Below are positions 32,250-41,249 of a stretch of 64,000 nt of DNA, in pieces; the stretch's first letter is position 1; the number at the start of each line of letters is the position of its first letter. The notes beneath the pieces were generated by a model. It worked only from the letters and a program-made list of their open reading frames with translations, made no database searches and was not told where the DNA came from. The translations under genes and the position numbers were made by a program. This stretch comes from Paulinella micropora (Eukaryota > Cercozoa > Imbricatea > Euglyphida > Paulinellidae). The stretch spans positions 19,880 through 83,879 of the forward strand of contig WBZZ01000003.1 in assembly GCA_019918135.1 (NCBI GenBank), read 5' to 3'.

Positions 32250-33023
32250 ATGGGACGCCGCCGCCGAGCCTCGAGGCTGGTCCAGCAACAGCAGCAGCAG
32301 CAGCAGCGCTTGGCCCCGCCAGCCCCAGTACCCGACGACCTACTCTCTTCTCCTGCCCCACTCTCCGCTCCCGTGCTGTCCGCTCCCGTGCCCGACTCGC
32401 TGGCCGCGCCGCCTGCTTCCTGCTGTCCCGCCGTCGGGGAAGTGCACGCCGAGCTCGTGGTGGCCCTGCTGCCCGGAGTGGACGTGTCGGCGTCCCTGCA
32501 CACGACGGAGCTCACCCGCGCCCCAGCCCCGGCGGAGAAGCGGCCGACGCTGGAGCAGGCGCTGGACACCCTCGTGCCCTCCTGTGTGCTCAAACTGCTG
32601 GCCTTGGCCGTGCGCCCGGCCCCGGGGTCCACCTGGCAGTGCGGCTGGCAGGCCTACCGGGGCGGGCGGCTGCTGCTGCGCGGCCGTTTGTCTGACAGGC
32701 CGCCGCTAGGCCGCGAGCTGCCCGGCGGCGCACAACTGGCCCGTAGGCTGAAGCAGCGCCTGGGCCTGCTGCTCCGTTTCGAGGAGGCCCTAACGTCGCT
32801 GTTGGCCCAGCACCTGAGCGTGCCAGAGGTGTGCGCGCGCCTGCTCGAGGCAGATCCGGAGCTGGCCCGGGCCACGGACCTGTCGTATGCCGTCTCGGCC
32901 GGCGCCGCGGCCACGCGCCGGCCGGCTACTACTAGGTTCCAGCCGGGCTGGGACTTCCGGCGCGCGAGGCCAGGGAACACTTCGGCCCCTGTCTCCCCGA
33001 CGGGGCCAGGCAGACTAGTCTAA
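32250..33023 (+). CDS. Unknown protein with poly-Gln tract
   Basis: A protein of about 257 residues. ATG 32250 begins MGRRRRASRL followed by eight Gln encoded by CAG repeats, then a Pro/Ala/Ser-rich linker to about residue 80 and a helical domain (LEQALDTLVPSCVLKLLALA, LARRLKQRLGLLLRFEEALT). The N-terminal Arg cluster could be a nuclear signal. No membrane segment. Not recognised. It ends about 100 bases before the converging membrane-protein gene. Confidence 0.7.
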   Translation: MGRRRRASRLVQQQQQQQQRLAPPAPVPDDLLSSPAPLSAPVLSAPVPDSLAAPPASCCPAVGEVHAELVVALLPGVDVSASLHTTELTRAPAPAEKRPTLEQALDTLVPSCVLKLLALAVRPAPGSTWQCGWQAYRGGRLLLRGRLSDRPPLGRELPGGAQLARRLKQRLGLLLRFEEALTSLLAQHLSVPEVCARLLEADPELARATDLSYAVSAGAAATRRPATTRFQPGWDFRRARPGNTSAPVSPTGPGRLV

Positions 33024-33123
33024 GGCCTGCAGCCAAGCAGGGGCAGGAGGGCCGTCGTGACTTCGCCGAAGCCGGAGTAGGAGGTAGGGGGGCTGCGTTT
33101 CGCCACGCTGCCCGTGTACAGTT

Positions 33124-36064
33124 TCAGTCAGTCTTTAAAATACCCGTATGCCAGCCAAGAGAAAAAACCGGACCCGGCCGGCGCCGGCCGGCTAGAGGGG
33201 AGGGGGGGGGAGATTGATTGCTAGGTCCGGGCCGGGGCCCGCCGGCCCCACAGAACCTGCCAGCCGGGTGGCGCCGGCCGGGGCCGGCGGTCGCCGGCCG
33301 TGGTGCTTCGGAGCGGGGGGGGTCAGCTCCCTTCCTCTTCCTCCTCTCCCCCGCGGCTCGTGTCCCCGCGGTCCGTATCCCCGCGGCTCGTGTCCCCGCG
33401 GCTCGTGTCCCCGCGGCTCGTGTCCCCGCGGCTCGTGTCCCCGCGGCTCGTGTCCCCGCGGCTCGTGTCCTCGCGGCTCGTGTCCCCGCGGCTCGTGTCC
33501 TCGCGGCTCGTGTCCCCGCGGTCCGTGTCCCCGCGGCCGGGGTCCCCGGCCGGCCGGGGTCCCCGGCCGGCCGTGGTGGGGGGTCCCGCCGCGCCAGCTC
33601 GGTGCACCGGTCCGTCAGGAACGCCAGCAGCAGCCCGAGCTGCGACTGGTCTAGCGACGCGCACACGGCCGCCACGTGGCGCAGGTCTCGTTCGGTCTGG
33701 GCCGCGCCGCCGGAGGGAGTGCAGCGCACCGCGCCGGGCGGCGGGCCGGGCGCCAGGCCCGCCCGCCACTCGCGGTAGTCGCGGACCTGGTCGTACCAGA
33801 GCTCGTGGTACTGTTCGTCGGCGGCGGCGGGCCCGGCGCCACGCAGCGCGCTGGACTCGTCGCGCACCCAGCCCCACGGCAGCGCGAGGCCCACCGGCAC
33901 GGCGGCCAGCACGAGCACGAGCACGGCGGACGGGGGGGGGCAGGTCCAGCAGGCGGTCGGTCCCCACGAACCACGGCCAGGGCGACAGGTAGGCCGCCAG
34001 CGGCACCAGGGCGCACGTGCTCCAGAACAGGGACCACAGCGCCACGTAGCACTCGGTCACGTGGCGGACGTACCACGGCAGCGGGCCCGCCGGCGGCGGC
34101 GTGCGGGCGGCTTCCGCGTCGTCCCCGGCGGCCGCCGGCCCCGGCCGCAGGCAGGAGGCCGACGCGGCCGTGCGCTCCAGCTCCCGGAGGCCCGCGTCCC
34201 CCCACGCGTTCTGGCACAGGCGCAGTGCGACCCGGGCCGCCAGCGGCACGCACAGCAGCCAGGACAGCAGGCTGCCGGCGCCCAGGGCCAGGAGCAGGCA
34301 CCCCAGGGCCCGGGCGTCCCAGCGCACGAGCAAGGACAGCGGGCCCGTGAGCAGGGCCGGCACGAGGGCGACCGTGCCCAGCACGCAGCAGCAGGCCGAC
34401 CAGCAGCACAGGCGGTCCAGCTGCTCGCGGTAGCACCGGACCAGCGGTCGCTCCGCGGCCGCGCCCCACGCCCGCGCCGGCCCCCAGCACGCGCCGGTGC
34501 CGACCGCCCGGACGGACAGGAGGCAGAAGAACAGGAGGCGCAGCCAGTGCAGGGACAGGTTGCGGCCGAGCGCCAGCCGCCGGAAGTCTCGCTTGACCAC
34601 GCGCCATTCGCGGCACTCGGCCTCCAACGCCGCGTCGTCCGGGGCGCCGGCCGCCGCCAGCTCGCGCCGCAGCTCGGGCCTGGCCGCGAGCGGGCGTGGC
34701 AGCGCCCAGCAGGTCTGGCGCGCGATCTCCTCCCGCACCAGCCGCGCGCCCGCCAGCAGGCGCAGCCCGGCCGCCGGGGCGGGGGGTTCCACCGGGGCGG
34801 GGGGTTCCACCGGGGCGGGGGGCTCCGCCGGGCCCACCGCGCGCGCCGCCTCCTGGGCCAGGGCCAGCACCCGCCGCAGGTCGGCCGGCACGGAGCCCTC
34901 CGGGCTGGCCGGGTGTGCCGCGGCGGTGATGAGCAACCAGGCGGGCCCGAGCGGGTCGCCGCCCCACAGCGCCGCCAGCCACGCCAGGGGGTCGGCCGTG
35001 GTCAGGTTGGGCAGCGCGAGCCGGGCGCACCCCGCCGAGCTGTTGGCGCGCGGGCAGGCCCAGGCACAGCTCAGGCCCGTGGTCCGGTCGGTGTACCACA
35101 CCCACGTGCGCCCGGCCCCGGCCGCTCCCAGCGGCAGGTGGAAGCTGGTGCGCGCGGGGGCGGCCTGGTGCGGGTACCAGGCGTGCCGGTACACCCACGG
35201 GGGGGTCCGGGCGACCTCGGCCACCGCCGGCCAGGGGACGGCCAACGAGGGACAGTCGCCGGCGCCCCACAGGTCGCGGGCCCAGGGCGGCAGCGAGGCT
35301 AGCTCGGCGGGCGCGGCGGCCCAGACCTCGAGCATCCAGGGCGCGGCGTCCGGCGAGTGACCGCCCCCGGCGGGGGGCCCGGCGCTCTGCGCCAGGACCC
35401 ACTGCAGGTCCTCGCGCAGGCCGGCCAGGCTGTGCGGCGGCAGCAGGGGCGGCCCGCCCCAGAACAGCCACGCGACCAGGCACAGGTGCTGCACGGCCGA
35501 GTACACGAGCATCGCGCCGACGAACAGGCGCAGTTGCGCCAGGGAACCCACGTACCGGATCAGCAGGTACACCGACGGGGTGGCCTCGTCCGCTTGCGCC
35601 GACCAGTCCTCGTGCACGTCCAGCCAGCACAACATCTCGTACAAAGCCAGGTAGCGGCTGCCGTTAGCGACCAGGGCCAGCAGCAGCAAGGCTGGCGCGT
35701 TGTACTGGAACATGAAGGCCTCGCAGAAGGTCACCACAAACAGCAGGTACGTCAGGCCCGGGGCCCCTTCCCGGTACAGCCACGAGTGCACGTAGCGCAC
35801 GTCGTAGTGCCCGACGCCGCACGCGGCCCGCCACGACGCGGGCAGGCGAAGGCACAGGCACAGGAACAGCAGCCCCAGGCCCTGGGCCACACACCACAAC
35901 ACCGCGGCCGCGAGCCAGACGACCTCGGCCCCCGCCGCGCTCCCCGGCGGTGCCCGCGCGAGCAGGATAGCCGTAAACAGGGTCCACGCCCCCAGGGCGG
36001 TCCCTTGGTACCGACAAAACCGCCGCAGGTGCAGGGGCGCTCGTTGGCACACTTGCTGGTACAT
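33124..36064 (-). CDS. Large multipass membrane protein
   Basis: Coding signal starts at ATG 36064 (MYQQVCQRAPLHLRR; a GTG lies 18 bases upstream) and runs to a stop at 33124. At least eight hydrophobic helices are visible, including ALGAWTLFTAILLA, WLAAAVLWCVAQGLGLLFLC, YLLFVVTFCEAFMF, LRLFVGAMLVYSAVQHLCLV, a group in the middle (LFFCLLSVRAV, CCVLGTVALVPALL, CLLLALGAGSLLSWLLCV) and YVALWSLFWSTCALVPLAAYL, with a last one near the C-terminus (LVLVLAAVPVGLAL). A large extracellular loop carries Cys and N-glycosylation sites. About one break disturbs the frame, near the C-terminal part, of uncertain reality. The tail encodes a 5-residue repeat. Function unknown; a fusion or channel-like partner of the glycoprotein at 23203 is conceivable. 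Confidence 0.65.
33350..33545. repeat. 15-bp tandem repeat, about 13 copies
   Basis: The unit is TCGTGTCCCCGCGGC with minor changes (TCCTCGCGGC, GTCCGTGTCC). Read on the minus strand it gives AGTRA-type or RGDTS-type pentapeptides depending on frame. It lies in the C-terminal coding region of the multipass protein gene. Confidence 0.92.
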
Positions 36065-36603
36065 GCGCCGCCGCGACAACACTCACGCTGGTTTTAACTA
36101 GGCAGCCCGGGCGCGAGCGGCCAGAACCCGGCCAGAACCCGGCCGGGGGGGGAGAGGCCGTCCCTTTCTCGCGGGAGAGGGGAGGAGAAGAAGAAGAAGG
36201 GGGGGGGTGAGTGTGGTCCGGCTAGCGGCAGCCCTCTCCCCCCCTGGTGGCCCCACGGCTCCGCCGACGGGATTTGGAGGCCCCCCCGGACGGACACCAG
36301 CCGCGCGCACACCGGCCAGGATCTCCTCCCTCCCCCCTTTCCGAGCCCTGGCCGTGCACCCGGGTGCCATGGCCTGGGACGGCGCAGTGTCTGCAGGCGT
36401 CAGCCACCGGCCCTGGCTGTGCCGGACGTGGTGGTCACCGGCCCCCGGCCGTGCCGGACGTGGTGGTCGACTCCGGTCCGAGGAGGCTCTCGCTACGACG
36501 GCACCCGGCTGCACCGGACAGGGCGTTTTTTAAAACTCCGGTGCTCCTCACTCCGGCTGCCGGGCTACAGTCTAGGGGGTTGGCCTTTCTTTTTTTACTG
36601 AGA
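36065..36603. other. Intergenic between membrane-protein gene and satellite
   Basis: It holds the upstream region of the multipass protein gene, then DNA from about 36455 to 36603 that matches 39255-39430 (GTTTTTAAAACTCCGG and GGCTACAGTCT segments), the shared 3' flank of the two F-box-like paralogues. A short run at 36411-36470 is doubled (GTGCCGGACGTGGTGGTC). No gene. Confidence 0.6.
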
Positions 36604-37371
36604 CAGACTAGCAGAACTTGTCGGCCCCGTTTTTACCCCGAAACGGGCCGGCAGCCCGTTTTCAACCCGAAACGGGCCGGCAGCCCGTTTGGCTGGCCCG
36701 TTTTTGGCAGGAAACGGGCCGGCAGCCCGTTTTCAACCCAAGACGGGACGGCAGCCCGTTTTGGGCGGGCTGGTCTTGCCGACAGGCTGCCGGACCGAAA
36801 CGGGCCGGCAGCCCGTTTGGCTGGCCCGTTTTTGGCCGGAAACGGGCCGGCAGCCCGTTTTCAACCCAAGACGGGACGGCAGCCCGTTTGGGGCGGGCTG
36901 GTCTTGCCGACAGGCTGCCGGACCGAAACGGGCCGGCAGCCCGTTTGGCTGGCCCGTTTGTGGCCGGAAACGGGCCGGCAGCCCGTTTTCAACCCAAGAC
37001 GGGACGGCAGCCCGTTTGGGGCGGGCTGGTCTTGCCGACAGGCTGCCGGACCGAAACGGGCCGGCAGCCCGTTTGGCTGGCCCGTTTGTGGCCGGAAACG
37101 GGCCGGCAGCCCGTTTTCAACCCAAGACGGGACGGCAGCCCGTTTGGGGCGGGCTGGTCTTGCCGACAGGCTGCCGGACCGAAACGGGCCGGCAGCCCGT
37201 TTGGCTGGCCCGTTTGTGGCCGGAAACGGGCCGGCAGCCCGTTTTCAACCCAAGACGGGACGGCAGCCCGTTTGGGGCGGGCTGGTCTTGCCGACAGGCT
37301 GCCGGACCGAAACGGGCCGGCAGCCCGTTTGGCTGGCCCGTTTGTGGCCGGAAACGGGCAGGCAGCCCGTT
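36604..37371. repeat. 128-bp palindromic satellite, about six copies
   Basis: The period is 128 bases, seen from the spacing of the TTTTCAACCCAAGACGGG segment (about 36730, 36858, 36986, 37114, 37242). Each unit carries several near-palindromes of the form AAACGGG-(5 to 7 bases)-CCCGTTT, so the array can fold into many hairpins. Copies are nearly identical. The array sits immediately past the stop of the minus-strand gene 37372-38655. Because 128 is not a multiple of three and the unit lacks stops, all forward frames are open, but no protein is implied. Confidence 0.93.
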
Positions 37372-38655
37372 TCAGAGTGCAATCACGTGGCTACCTTCGA
37401 ACGGGTTGCGGGCGGTGGCTACCCAGCCCTGAAACCGGCCTCCCCACTGGGTCTGCACGAGTTCTTCGCTAAAGGCAAAAGCCAACGGCGCCAGTCGAGG
37501 CCCTTCATACTCGAGCACTGGCCAGATCAGCTGCCGGTGGAAGGGCCGCGCGTTCCACTCGAGGTACCGCACCAACGCGGGCGCCCACACGAACGAGGCT
37601 TGCTCCGCCACGGGGCGGGGGACCCCCTCCACTTCCAGGTAGCTGCCGTCCGCCTGACTCGCGAGCTCGACGCCCTGGCGCGAGTACTGGCAGCCCTTGA
37701 CGGCCCGCAGCACCGAGCCGTCGCCCAACGCGTGGCTCAACGCAGCGCCCACCTCTACTTCGCTGCCGAGGCCCGTGACCGCGCTCACCACCCCATTCCC
37801 GAGGAGGACGAGCGTCTGGGGTGACCACCACTGCCGCGGAGCGCGGAAGCGCCTGCTCGGGCCACACAGCGGCCCGAGTGGTGGCGGGATCTGCCCGGCC
37901 GGTCGTGGCCTGGCCGCGGCGGTGAAGCCCAGCCTGCCACATGGCAGCCGGACCCTGAGTGACCTCCACTCGTGGTGTGCCGACAGGAACGAAGGAGCGC
38001 GGGCGGCTAGCAGCTTCTGTGTCAGGACCAGGAGTTCTCGTGCGTCACAGTGCCGGGCCAAGTACCACGCGACGGCCTCGCTGTGTACGTACACGTGAAT
38101 AGCGCCCCACTCGTCCTCGGGGCACCCTTCGGCCACGTACAGCCCCCCCGCCTCCTTGCGCAGTCGCTGCCCGGCCGGCGAGAGCCAGCCAGGGAACAGC
38201 GTGGGCAGGCGGGCCACCTGCGCCGGGGCGAATAACGCGGTCAGGGTGCGTTCGGCAAACAACTCGTCGTCACGCCCGGTAGCAAACACGCTGCGCACCC
38301 GGCCCTGCTCCCACCACACGGGCTCGTCCATGGCGGCGAACAGGCGCTTGAGCAACACGAAGTTGTACAGCCGGGAGTCACGGTAGCAGCCCGGGAGGAA
38401 TTGCACGGCGTGGTGCCAGCTCTGGCTCACGAGCGCGAGCGTCCCCACGACCCGGCGGTTGGCCAGCCGTGGCTCTGGCCGAGCCGGCGCGGCTAAGTGT
38501 ACGACAAACGCCAAGAGGTGGCGCAGCAGATCGGTGCCGAGGGCGCGGAACCCAGCGCCGCCGGCACGGCTGGCGGTCACCGCCCCGACGCTGGTCGGCG
38601 CAGCGTACGGGTGGAAGCGGTGCGGCTGGCGGCGGGGTGTGGTAGGTCTAGGCAT
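37372..38655 (-). CDS. F-box-like protein, paralogue 1
   Basis: A protein of about 427 residues; ATG 38655 (MPRPTTPRRQPHRFHPY) is chosen because it matches the start context of paralogue 2. Residues about 35-95 form an F-box-like helical region (FRALGTDLLRHLLAFVVHLA, then LALVSQSWHHAVQFLPG). The rest is a mixed alpha/beta domain with many Trp and a conserved end (PFEGSHVIAL). It is about 75 percent similar to 39449-40771 by eye. F-box proteins recruit targets to SCF ubiquitin ligases; with no LRR or kelch repeats visible, the target domain is unknown. The satellite lies directly in its 3' flank, where its transcript would end. Confidence 0.75.
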   Translation of the reverse strand: MPRPTTPRRQPHRFHPYAAPTSVGAVTASRAGGAGFRALGTDLLRHLLAFVVHLAAPARPEPRLANRRVVGTLALVSQSWHHAVQFLPGCYRDSRLYNFVLLKRLFAAMDEPVWWEQGRVRSVFATGRDDELFAERTLTALFAPAQVARLPTLFPGWLSPAGQRLRKEAGGLYVAEGCPEDEWGAIHVYVHSEAVAWYLARHCDARELLVLTQKLLAARAPSFLSAHHEWRSLRVRLPCGRLGFTAAARPRPAGQIPPPLGPLCGPSRRFRAPRQWWSPQTLVLLGNGVVSAVTGLGSEVEVGAALSHALGDGSVLRAVKGCQYSRQGVELASQADGSYLEVEGVPRPVAEQASFVWAPALVRYLEWNARPFHRQLIWPVLEYEGPRLAPLAFAFSEELVQTQWGGRFQGWVATARNPFEGSHVIAL

Positions 38656-39448
38656 GGTTGTACTTGGTGGCTTCGTGCCGTCACCTTTTGTGCCAGCGCC
38701 ACGACGGGGCGCAGCCGGGTGGGGGGGGCACGCCCCCCCCTCCTCGCGCGCCACTTGCGCGCGCGGCGCCAGGTGCACGCGCACCGGTGCAGGTGTGCGC
38801 CGCCTATCGCGCGCGCGGCGCTGCCCCCCCCTCTGGCGCCGCCGCGGCCTTGCCACCGCGGCCTCGCCGCCGCTGCCTCGCCACTGCCGGGTACCGTCCC
38901 TACGGGTAACAGAGCACGTCGGGGCGGAGCCGGGCGGGGAGGAGGACTGGAGCCGGAGGCTTGCTTGGAGCAATACCTCTCTACACTGAGAGCCTCGAGG
39001 TCGACGGGTGCAAGCCGGGGGGAAGGCCACTGCTTCACTCCTAGGCACCACCGCCACGAAGAGAGGGGCGGGCTCTGGAGGAGGTTTTGACCGACCGAGG
39101 TTCTGCCCCAGGCTGAACGCTCTCCGGAGGCCACGTGGGGCTGACACCGACCCAAGGCCTTGACTGGCCTTCGCTGGTCCACGCCACCAGCCGGACGTGT
39201 CCTCCTCCCCTTCCCCCCAGATGGCACACCAGGTTATCGCAGCCGGCCCCCCTCCCCTGGCTGTACCGGACGTGCTTGGACCCCGAAGTAAGCAGCGGGC
39301 TCCCGCTACGAACGCACCCGGCCCCCGGCCTTACTAAACAGAACGTTTTTAAAACTCCGGGGCCCCTAACTCCGGCTGCCGGGCTACAGTCTGAGGGCTT
39401 GGCCTTTCCTTTTTAATGAAATAGAGAACTTGGTGGCTCAGAGTGCAA
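38656..39448. other. Spacer between tandem F-box-like paralogues
   Basis: 793 bases. The left part is the GC-rich upstream region of paralogue 1; the right part (from about 39255) is the 3' flank of paralogue 2, homologous to 36455-36603. A doubled CAGAGTGCAATC at 39438-39462 stands where the satellite stands in the other copy. ATTAAA on the minus strand lies at 39417-39412. Confidence 0.6.
39412..39417 (-). terminator. ATTAAA signal past F-box-like paralogue 2
   Basis: ATTAAA on the minus strand, 32 bases past the stop at 39449. Confidence 0.5.
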
Positions 39449-40771
39449 TCAGAGTGCAATCACGTGGCTACCTTCGAAAGGGTTGCGGGCGGTGGCTACC
39501 CAGCCCTTAAACTTGCCCCCCCATTGACTCAGCACGAGTTCTTGGCTAAAGGCAAAGGCCAGCGGCGCCAGCCGAGGGCCTTCATACTCGAGCACGTCCC
39601 AGATCAGCTGCTGGTGCCAGGGCCGCGCGTTCCACTCGAGGTACTGCACCAACGCGGGCGCCCACACGAACGCGGCTTGCTCTACCACGGGGCGGGGGGC
39701 TCCGCCCACTTCCTGGTAGCTGCCGTCCGCCTGCCTCACGAGCTCGACGCCCTGGCGCGAGTACTGGCAGCCCTTGACGGCCCGCAGCACCGAACCGTCG
39801 CCCAGCGCGTGCGTCAGCGCCACGCCAACACCTACCTCGCTGCCGAGGCCCGTGACCGCACTCACCACTCCGTGGCCAATCAGAACGAGCTGCTGTGGCG
39901 ACCACCACTGCAGCGGAGCGTGGAAGCGCCTCCGCGGGACGCGCAGCGGCCTAGGGACCCGCGGCGGCCTGGGGGGCGCGTGCTGGCCGGCCGGCCGCTG
40001 CCGGGCCGCGGTGGCGGAGCCCAGCGTGCCGCACGGCCACCGGACCCTGAGCGACCTCCACTCGTGGTGCGCAGACAGGAAAGAGGGCGCGTTGGTCGCC
40101 AGTAGCTGTTGCGTCAGGAACAGGAGTTCTTCCGCGTCACGGTGCCTGGCCAGGTACCAGGCGACGGCCTCGCTGTGTACGTACACGGTAGTAGTCGCGC
40201 CGTCGGCCTCCTCGAAGCGCCCCTCGGCCACGTACAAACGCCGCTCTTCCCGGCGCAGCCGCTGCCCGTCCGGCAAGAGCCAGCCCGGGAACAGCGTCGG
40301 CACGCGGGCCACCTGCGCCGGGGCGAATAGCGCGGTCACGGCGCCCTCGGCCAGCAGCTCGTCGTCGCGCCCGGTAGCAAACACGGTACTCACGCGGGCC
40401 GGTTCCCACCACCTGGGCTCGTCCATGGCGGCGAACAGGCGCTTGAGTAACACGAAGTTGTACAGCAGGGAGTCACGGTAGCAGCCCGGGAGGAATTGCA
40501 CGGCGTGGTGCCAGCTCTTGTCCACGAGCGCGAGCGTCCCCACCACCCGGCGGTTGGCCAGCCTGGGCTCCGGCCTAGCCGGCGCGGCTAGGTGGACCGC
40601 GAACGCCAAGATGTGGCGCAGCAGGTCGGTGCCGAGGGCGCAGAACCCAGTGCCGCCAGAGCGGCCAGCGGCGGCGGTCGGGGCGGTCGCGGCCGGTGCC
40701 TTGGCGCTTGGCGCGGGGTACGGGTGGAAGCGGCGCGGCTGGCGGCGGGAGTTGGTGGCCTTCTTCAGCAT
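39449..40771 (-). CDS. F-box-like protein, paralogue 2
   Basis: A protein of about 440 residues; ATG 40771 (MLKKATNSRRQPRRFHPYPA). It has the same architecture as paralogue 1: basic N-terminus, F-box-like helices (LGTDLLRHILAFAVHLA, LALVDKSWHHAVQFLPG), long alpha/beta region and the PFEGSHVIAL end. It differs by a Gly/Ala/Thr insert after the N-terminus and a Pro/Arg insert near residue 285. The two genes are in the same orientation about 2.1 kb apart and form a tandem duplication including the 3' flank. Same likely ubiquitin-ligase adaptor role. Confidence 0.75.
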   Translation of the reverse strand: MLKKATNSRRQPRRFHPYPAPSAKAPAATAPTAAAGRSGGTGFCALGTDLLRHILAFAVHLAAPARPEPRLANRRVVGTLALVDKSWHHAVQFLPGCYRDSLLYNFVLLKRLFAAMDEPRWWEPARVSTVFATGRDDELLAEGAVTALFAPAQVARVPTLFPGWLLPDGQRLRREERRLYVAEGRFEEADGATTTVYVHSEAVAWYLARHRDAEELLFLTQQLLATNAPSFLSAHHEWRSLRVRWPCGTLGSATAARQRPAGQHAPPRPPRVPRPLRVPRRRFHAPLQWWSPQQLVLIGHGVVSAVTGLGSEVGVGVALTHALGDGSVLRAVKGCQYSRQGVELVRQADGSYQEVGGAPRPVVEQAAFVWAPALVQYLEWNARPWHQQLIWDVLEYEGPRLAPLAFAFSQELVLSQWGGKFKGWVATARNPFEGSHVIAL

Positions 40772-41249
40772 AGCGGTGTTGGGGTACTTGGACTGGGGGC
40801 AGGGAGATCTTTTGTGCCAGAGCCACTGCGGTACGCAGCCTAGAGGGGGGCGCGCGCTCCCAGGCGTGCGCCCGTCGCCGTGCGCCGCAGCGGACGCGCG
40901 CGCCGACAGACATGGGCGGGGAGAGGGCGCGCCACACGCGTGGACGCGTGACCGCGCGCGCGTGGTCATGCTGGGAGGGGGGCGACGCGGCGCGCGCCGT
41001 CGGGGAGGGTGCGCCCCCCACACACGGCCGTGTGAGCACGCGCGCGTGGTCAAGCGGACGAGGAAGGGGACGGCGTCGTGGGGGGGCGCACAGGGCACGT
41101 GACCGGGCGCGGGAGAGGAGAGCCTGCCCCCCCCCCGGCCCGGCCGCTTCCTTCCGCTCCCCTCTCCCCCCCCCTGCCACGATTCCCCGCGGCACTGCTC
41201 CCGTGGCGCGGGAGTGACAGTACTAGGCCAAAGCGTTGCGCGCGGGTTC
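40772..41249. other. Divergent promoter region
   Basis: 478 bases between two divergent starts, rich in GCGCGC and CACGCG with palindromic stretches. No gene and no TATA-like motif seen. Confidence 0.5.

Noticed and set aside
36604-37371. CRISPR array
   Set aside because: Whole 128-bp units are repeated without unique spacers, no cas genes are present, and the setting is eukaryotic or viral.
36247-37824. Long + strand open frames with GRQPVW-type repeats
   Set aside because: The 128-bp unit has no stops in any forward frame and its length is not a multiple of three, so the frames cycle. This is expected of a stop-free satellite, not of a protein.
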